From Pyruvatibacter mobilis (GTDB lineage: Bacteria; Pseudomonadota; Alphaproteobacteria; CGMCC-115125): a stretch of DNA of 64,000 bases. Within the stretch, counting starts at the first letter, position 1. The number at the start of each line of letters is the position of its first letter. The stretch is taken from positions 1,591,501-1,655,500 of the forward strand of contig NZ_CP051630.1 in the NCBI RefSeq assembly GCF_012848855.1. The letters run 5' to 3'. The notes beneath the pieces are model-generated. The model had not been told where the DNA came from. It searched no databases and worked only from the letters and a program-made list of their open reading frames with translations. Below are positions 61,167-64,000 of this stretch, in pieces. The position numbers were made by a program, and so were the translations under genes.

Positions 61167-61251
61167 TGGTGCGGGCGGAGGGACTTGAACCCCCACACCT
61201 TTCGGCACAAGAACCTAAATCTTGCGTGTCTACCAATTCCACCACGCCCGC
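61167..61251 (-). tRNA. tRNA-Leu (anticodon TAG)
   Basis: An 85-nt class II tRNA with encoded CCA is on the minus strand. It has acceptor stem GCGGGCG/CGCCCGC, D-arm TGGTGGAATTGGTAGACACG, and anticodon arm CAAGA-TTTAGGT-TCTTG with TAG. A short variable arm (GTGCCGAAAGGTGT) and T-arm GGGTTCAAGTCCC follow, with discriminator A. It lies about 140 bp upstream of tig. Confidence 0.97.
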
Positions 61252-61344
61252 GGACCCGCCTGACGGGCGGTGGGCTTTCTACACCATGACGGCAAAAGCG
61301 CAAACAGCGAGTTGCGGAGGCCGGCCCGGCGGGCTCAAAGCCAA

Positions 61345-62358
61345 TCAGGCAGGCTGATTCCGGCCGAAGTCATAGGTGTGCAGGCGGCCGGTGCGCTTTG
61401 CCCACTTATAGACGGGCTTCGCGCAGGCATTCTGGTGGTGCCAGAGGATCGCCGGCATGGCGCCAAGGCGCGGAATCCAGAAGCGGTCTGCCATGTCTTC
61501 CCGCGGGGCGACGGCGCCGAGGCGGATATCCGCGCAGACAATCCCTGCCCCCTCCCCGTAGTGACGGCGGGCGATAATCTCACCTGACCCGTCCACGATC
61601 TGGGTTTCGCCCATCAACTGGGTTCGGGTGCCGACAGTCAGGCGCGTGCCGGGCACGGTCAGGAAGCCGCCTTCGAGAATGCCCGCATGGCCTGCATGGA
61701 TAAGCGGGGCACCGATTAGGCCCGCCAGGCGGCCCGGCGTGGCCCGCATCAGGCGGCCATTGCCCTCATGCGCCGGCTTGATGAAGGATTTGAGGATCTT
61801 CCAGCCCGGCTCCGACCACCAATGGGACCCGGTCATCAGGAGGTCCACCTCGCCGCGCAGGCGGCGGGCGGTCTGGATGCGCACCATTTCCCAGCAGACG
61901 GCCGCGCCGATGCGGCCCATGCCGGTCCGGATCAGCCCGTCGTCGCAGCCGCCCACGTAAAAGGCGTTCTCGACCATGGTGGGCAGGTCCTTGTCGTGCC
62001 GGTGCACGGTGCCGTCGGGCTCGACCAGCACATAGGTGTTGTAGACGTCACCATCGCGCATCTCGAGATAGGAGCCGCCGATCATCACGCCATTGCGGGT
62101 GGCTTTCGACGTCAGCATGTCGAGCGCCGGGTTATCCGGCGGCAGCGAGCAGCCGAACAGGCGCTCGTCATAGACGATGCGGGTGGTGAAGAACTCCGGG
62201 ATGGCGATGATCTTTGCCCCCTGCGCCACCGCTTCGTCGATCAGGCGCGCCGCGTGGTCGATGTTGTAGGGCACGTCAGCGACGCGGCCCTCCATCTGCA
62301 CGGCGGCAACGCAGGTGAGTTTCGTGTCGTTGACGGTGTTGGTGTCGGTCGCGGTCAT
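61345..62358 (-). CDS. Carbon-nitrogen hydrolase (nitrilase superfamily)
   Basis: Hydrolyses a non-peptide C-N bond; the substrate cannot be told from sequence. The 337-residue product has the complete catalytic triad: E55 in IAIPEFFTT, K123 in RHDKDLPTM and C155 in GAAVCWEMVR. The Cys is followed by E rather than the R/D seen in aliphatic amidases, and the second Glu near VEN is also present. The C-terminus is longer than in small amidases. It lies 19 bp from a small membrane-protein gene and opposite a TrmB-like regulator, an uncommon grouping. Confidence 0.85.
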   Translation of the reverse strand: MTATDTNTVNDTKLTCVAAVQMEGRVADVPYNIDHAARLIDEAVAQGAKIIAIPEFFTTRIVYDERLFGCSLPPDNPALDMLTSKATRNGVMIGGSYLEMRDGDVYNTYVLVEPDGTVHRHDKDLPTMVENAFYVGGCDDGLIRTGMGRIGAAVCWEMVRIQTARRLRGEVDLLMTGSHWWSEPGWKILKSFIKPAHEGNGRLMRATPGRLAGLIGAPLIHAGHAGILEGGFLTVPGTRLTVGTRTQLMGETQIVDGSGEIIARRHYGEGAGIVCADIRLGAVAPREDMADRFWIPRLGAMPAILWHHQNACAKPVYKWAKRTGRLHTYDFGRNQPA

Positions 62359-62377
62359 GGGGGTGCTCCCTGGGTGA

Positions 62378-62758
62378 TTATCGCGTGAGCCAGGCTGCCA
62401 GCAGCCAGAGATAGGCGGGCGTGATGATCAGGAAGGAGAGGATCGAGAAACGGCGCATGCCGGTCTGTTCGGCAACGGGTTTGCGCGACATGGCCATGAG
62501 CAGAAAGGGAAACGGATTGGTCCATGACCCGATCAGCAGCAGGATGGCCGCGCCCACCGGAATGGCCGGAAAGACGGTGGCGATGACCATCTGCAGAATG
62601 CCCATGAAGACATTGTCGAGATGGTATTGCAGCAGGCGTTTGGCGTGGCGCAGCGGCCCCACCTTCTCCATGCCGCTATAGAGCATGGCCAGCGGCCAGC
62701 CGATGAGCACGGCCAGCGTTACCTGGATTAGCCCGGATGTAATCAGCACTTCAGACAT
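62378..62758 (-). CDS. Small integral membrane protein, function unknown
   Basis: The 126-residue product has three predicted membrane segments: VLITSGLIQVTLAVLIGWPL, a central FMGILQMVIATVFPAIPVGA region, and FSILSFLIITPAYLWLLAAW. A charged loop, YSGMEKVGPLRHAKRLLQYH, separates the first two. No family is recognised. It is 19 bp upstream of the nitrilase-family gene on the same strand, so it may deliver substrate or act with that enzyme. Confidence 0.7.
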   Translation of the reverse strand: MSEVLITSGLIQVTLAVLIGWPLAMLYSGMEKVGPLRHAKRLLQYHLDNVFMGILQMVIATVFPAIPVGAAILLLIGSWTNPFPFLLMAMSRKPVAEQTGMRRFSILSFLIITPAYLWLLAAWLTR

Positions 62759-62881
62759 TATTCCCCCCAGTCAACTCGGATGCCTTTCGTTCGGATATCT
62801 TCCGTATGTCCATTTCCTTCGACAATCCTTCCTGTAGAATTGCCCTATTGCCCCAGTTTGCACAGGATGAATGGAACTGTA

Positions 62882-63652
62882 ATGTCTAAGTTTTTCGACA
62901 GTCTGGAGCGCGACCTGGAGGCGCTGGGGCTGGGCGGCCGGCTGGGGGCCTATTACATCGCCGCGCTGAAGATGGGCAGCGCCCCGGTCCACACCATCGC
63001 GCGGGAGGCCGGCATCGGGCGCACCACGGCCTATGCGCTGGTGGAGCGGCTGCGGGATGAGGGACTGGTCACGCTGGTGCAGAAATCCGGCCGCACCCAT
63101 GTGGTGGCGGAAAATCCGGATGTGCTGTCGCGCAACCTCGAAACCCGCAAGCAGCGGCTGGAGGGGATGTTGCCCACCCTGCGGGCGCTCTACCAGGAAG
63201 GCGACGTGACGCCGCGCTTTCAGGTCTATGAGGGGGTCGAGGGGATCGAGACGGTTCTCAACACGGTGCTGCTCGCCGAAACACAGACCGTGCGCGCCAT
63301 CCTGTCGATGCAGGAACTGATGCGGATGCCGGGGCTGGACGTGATCGACCGTTTCGCCTCGCGCCGGGTGGCCGCGGGCAAGTGGCTCAACGTGTTGCGG
63401 TCACGGGTCGAGGAAACAGACGACATCTGGCCGGACAGTGCCGCGGACCTGCGGCGGGTGCGCTATGCGCGGGCGGACGCGCCCTTTGTCAGCAATCTCT
63501 TCCTGTTCGACAACAAGATCGGCGTCATCTCCTCGCGGCGGGAGAATTACGGGCTGATCCTTGAAAGCCACGAATTCGCCAATCTGCAGATCGCCCTGTT
63601 CGACGTCATGTGGGAGCAAAGCAGCGGCGCATCCGGCACGGGCTCGACATAG
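62882..63652 (+). CDS. TrmB-like winged-helix transcriptional regulator
   Basis: The 256-residue product starts at ATG 62882 (MSKFFDSLERDLEALGLGG); an ATG at 62867 would add five residues. The N-terminal winged helix has LKMGSAPVHTIAREAGIGRTTAYALVERLRDEGLVTL (key helix AGIGRTTAYALVERL). It is followed by a coiled segment and a C-terminal domain like the effector region of TrmB-family regulators (VYEGVEGIETVLNTVLLAE, then RRENYGLILESHEF). It is divergent from the membrane-protein/nitrilase pair across 123 bp. That gap contains CGGA-tatct-TCCG at about 62794-62806, a possible operator. Control of that pair is inferred. Confidence 0.82.
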   Translation: MSKFFDSLERDLEALGLGGRLGAYYIAALKMGSAPVHTIAREAGIGRTTAYALVERLRDEGLVTLVQKSGRTHVVAENPDVLSRNLETRKQRLEGMLPTLRALYQEGDVTPRFQVYEGVEGIETVLNTVLLAETQTVRAILSMQELMRMPGLDVIDRFASRRVAAGKWLNVLRSRVEETDDIWPDSAADLRRVRYARADAPFVSNLFLFDNKIGVISSRRENYGLILESHEFANLQIALFDVMWEQSSGASGTGST

Positions 63653-63653
63653 C

Positions 63654-64000
63654 TCATCCAGCCCGGAGGGGCCGGTCATACCATTGCACGTCCCAGTAGC
63701 GGCCGAACTTGAAGCCCACTTCGGGGAAGACGCCGCAGGGCTCAAACCCCATGCGCCGGTGCAGGGCGTCTGATGCGTCATTGGGCAGCGTCATGCCGGC
63801 CAGCAGCCGGTGGACTGGGGCACCTTCCAGCGCGTGGAACAGCGCTTCATAAAGGGCGCGTCCGAGCCCCTGCCCGCCGAAGCCGTCGCGGATATAGATG
63901 GTGGTCTCCACCGACCGGTCATAGGCCGCCTTGGCGCGGAACGGCATGGTGCCCGCATAGCCAAGAATCTCGCCACCCCGCTCGGCCACCAGCAATTGGT
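63654..64000 (-). CDS. GNAT family N-acetyltransferase (partial, runs off window)
   Basis: Only the C-terminal 115 or so residues are within the window; the gene continues past 64000. The acetyl-CoA-binding motif A is IYIRDGFGGQGLGRALYEAL (residues written at limit). It is followed by NDASDALHRRMGFEPCGVFPEVGFKFGRYWDVQWYDRPL, whose key parts SDALHRRMGFE and KFGRYWDV match phosphinothricin-acetyltransferase-like GNATs. The substrate is unknown. It is convergent with the TrmB-like gene, with 1-2 bp between the stops. Confidence 0.82.
   Translation of the reverse strand, partial: QLLVAERGGEILGYAGTMPFRAKAAYDRSVETTIYIRDGFGGQGLGRALYEALFHALEGAPVHRLLAGMTLPNDASDALHRRMGFEPCGVFPEVGFKFGRYWDVQWYDRPLRAG

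Overview
The window is a GC-rich chromosomal segment from an alphaproteobacterium. The evidence is gene order and content: dxr-cdsA-uppS-frr-pyrH-tsf-rpsB, dnaE-lolD-lolC-proS, rnj-coaX-birA-nuoN..nuoA, and hupB-lon-clpX-clpP-tig, all read on the minus strand. Supporting features are RNase J, a DUF1467 protein, a short ProRS without the editing domain, and an SOS box of the alphaproteobacterial GTTC-N7-GTTC type. A placement near Parvibaculales/Hyphomicrobiales is only a guess from synteny.

Layout. 1-6.9 kb: isoprenoid, phospholipid and envelope precursor genes plus translation factors, ending in rpsB, which has a clear promoter. 6.9-15.1 kb: dnaE, LolCD lipoprotein export and proS. This block is interrupted by a 32-codon membrane peptide gene under a LexA-type box, just upstream of dnaE, and by a divergent low-GC membrane protein gene. 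15.1-22.9 kb: an accessory region between proS and the DUF1467/rnj block. It holds a two-gene unit (a protein with a DGQHR-like motif and a HEPN-motif protein) facing a C5-methyltransferase/PD-(D/E)xK nuclease operon. It also holds a truncated gene remnant, a small membrane protein, a secreted protein with a possible Cys/His active site, and a structured small-RNA candidate with a strong terminator. 22.9-41.3 kb: DUF1467, RNase J, CoaX, BirA and a complete 14-gene complex I operon (nuoA-N) with a promoter upstream of nuoA, then tRNA-Asp.

41.4-53.3 kb: an accessory block between tRNA-Asp and tRNA-Val. It carries a PAS-rich hybrid histidine kinase, a LuxR/NarL-type response regulator, a membrane hybrid histidine kinase, and a two-partner secretion pair (TpsB transporter and FHA-type TpsA adhesin). 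The response-regulator and TpsA promoters share a 19-bp element, GGACTAG-N4-TATGCGCA, plus extra TAGTCC half-sites, so these genes probably form one regulatory circuit controlling adhesin export. 53.4-61.3 kb: hupB, lon, clpX, clpP, tig and tRNA-Leu. 61.3-64 kb: a nitrilase-family hydrolase, a small membrane protein, a divergent TrmB-like regulator and a partial GNAT acetyltransferase.

The core genes are ordinary. The points most worth follow-up are the SOS-box peptide ahead of dnaE, the DGQHR-like/HEPN unit beside the restriction-modification pair, the shared TPS/regulator promoter element, and the unassigned small RNA.
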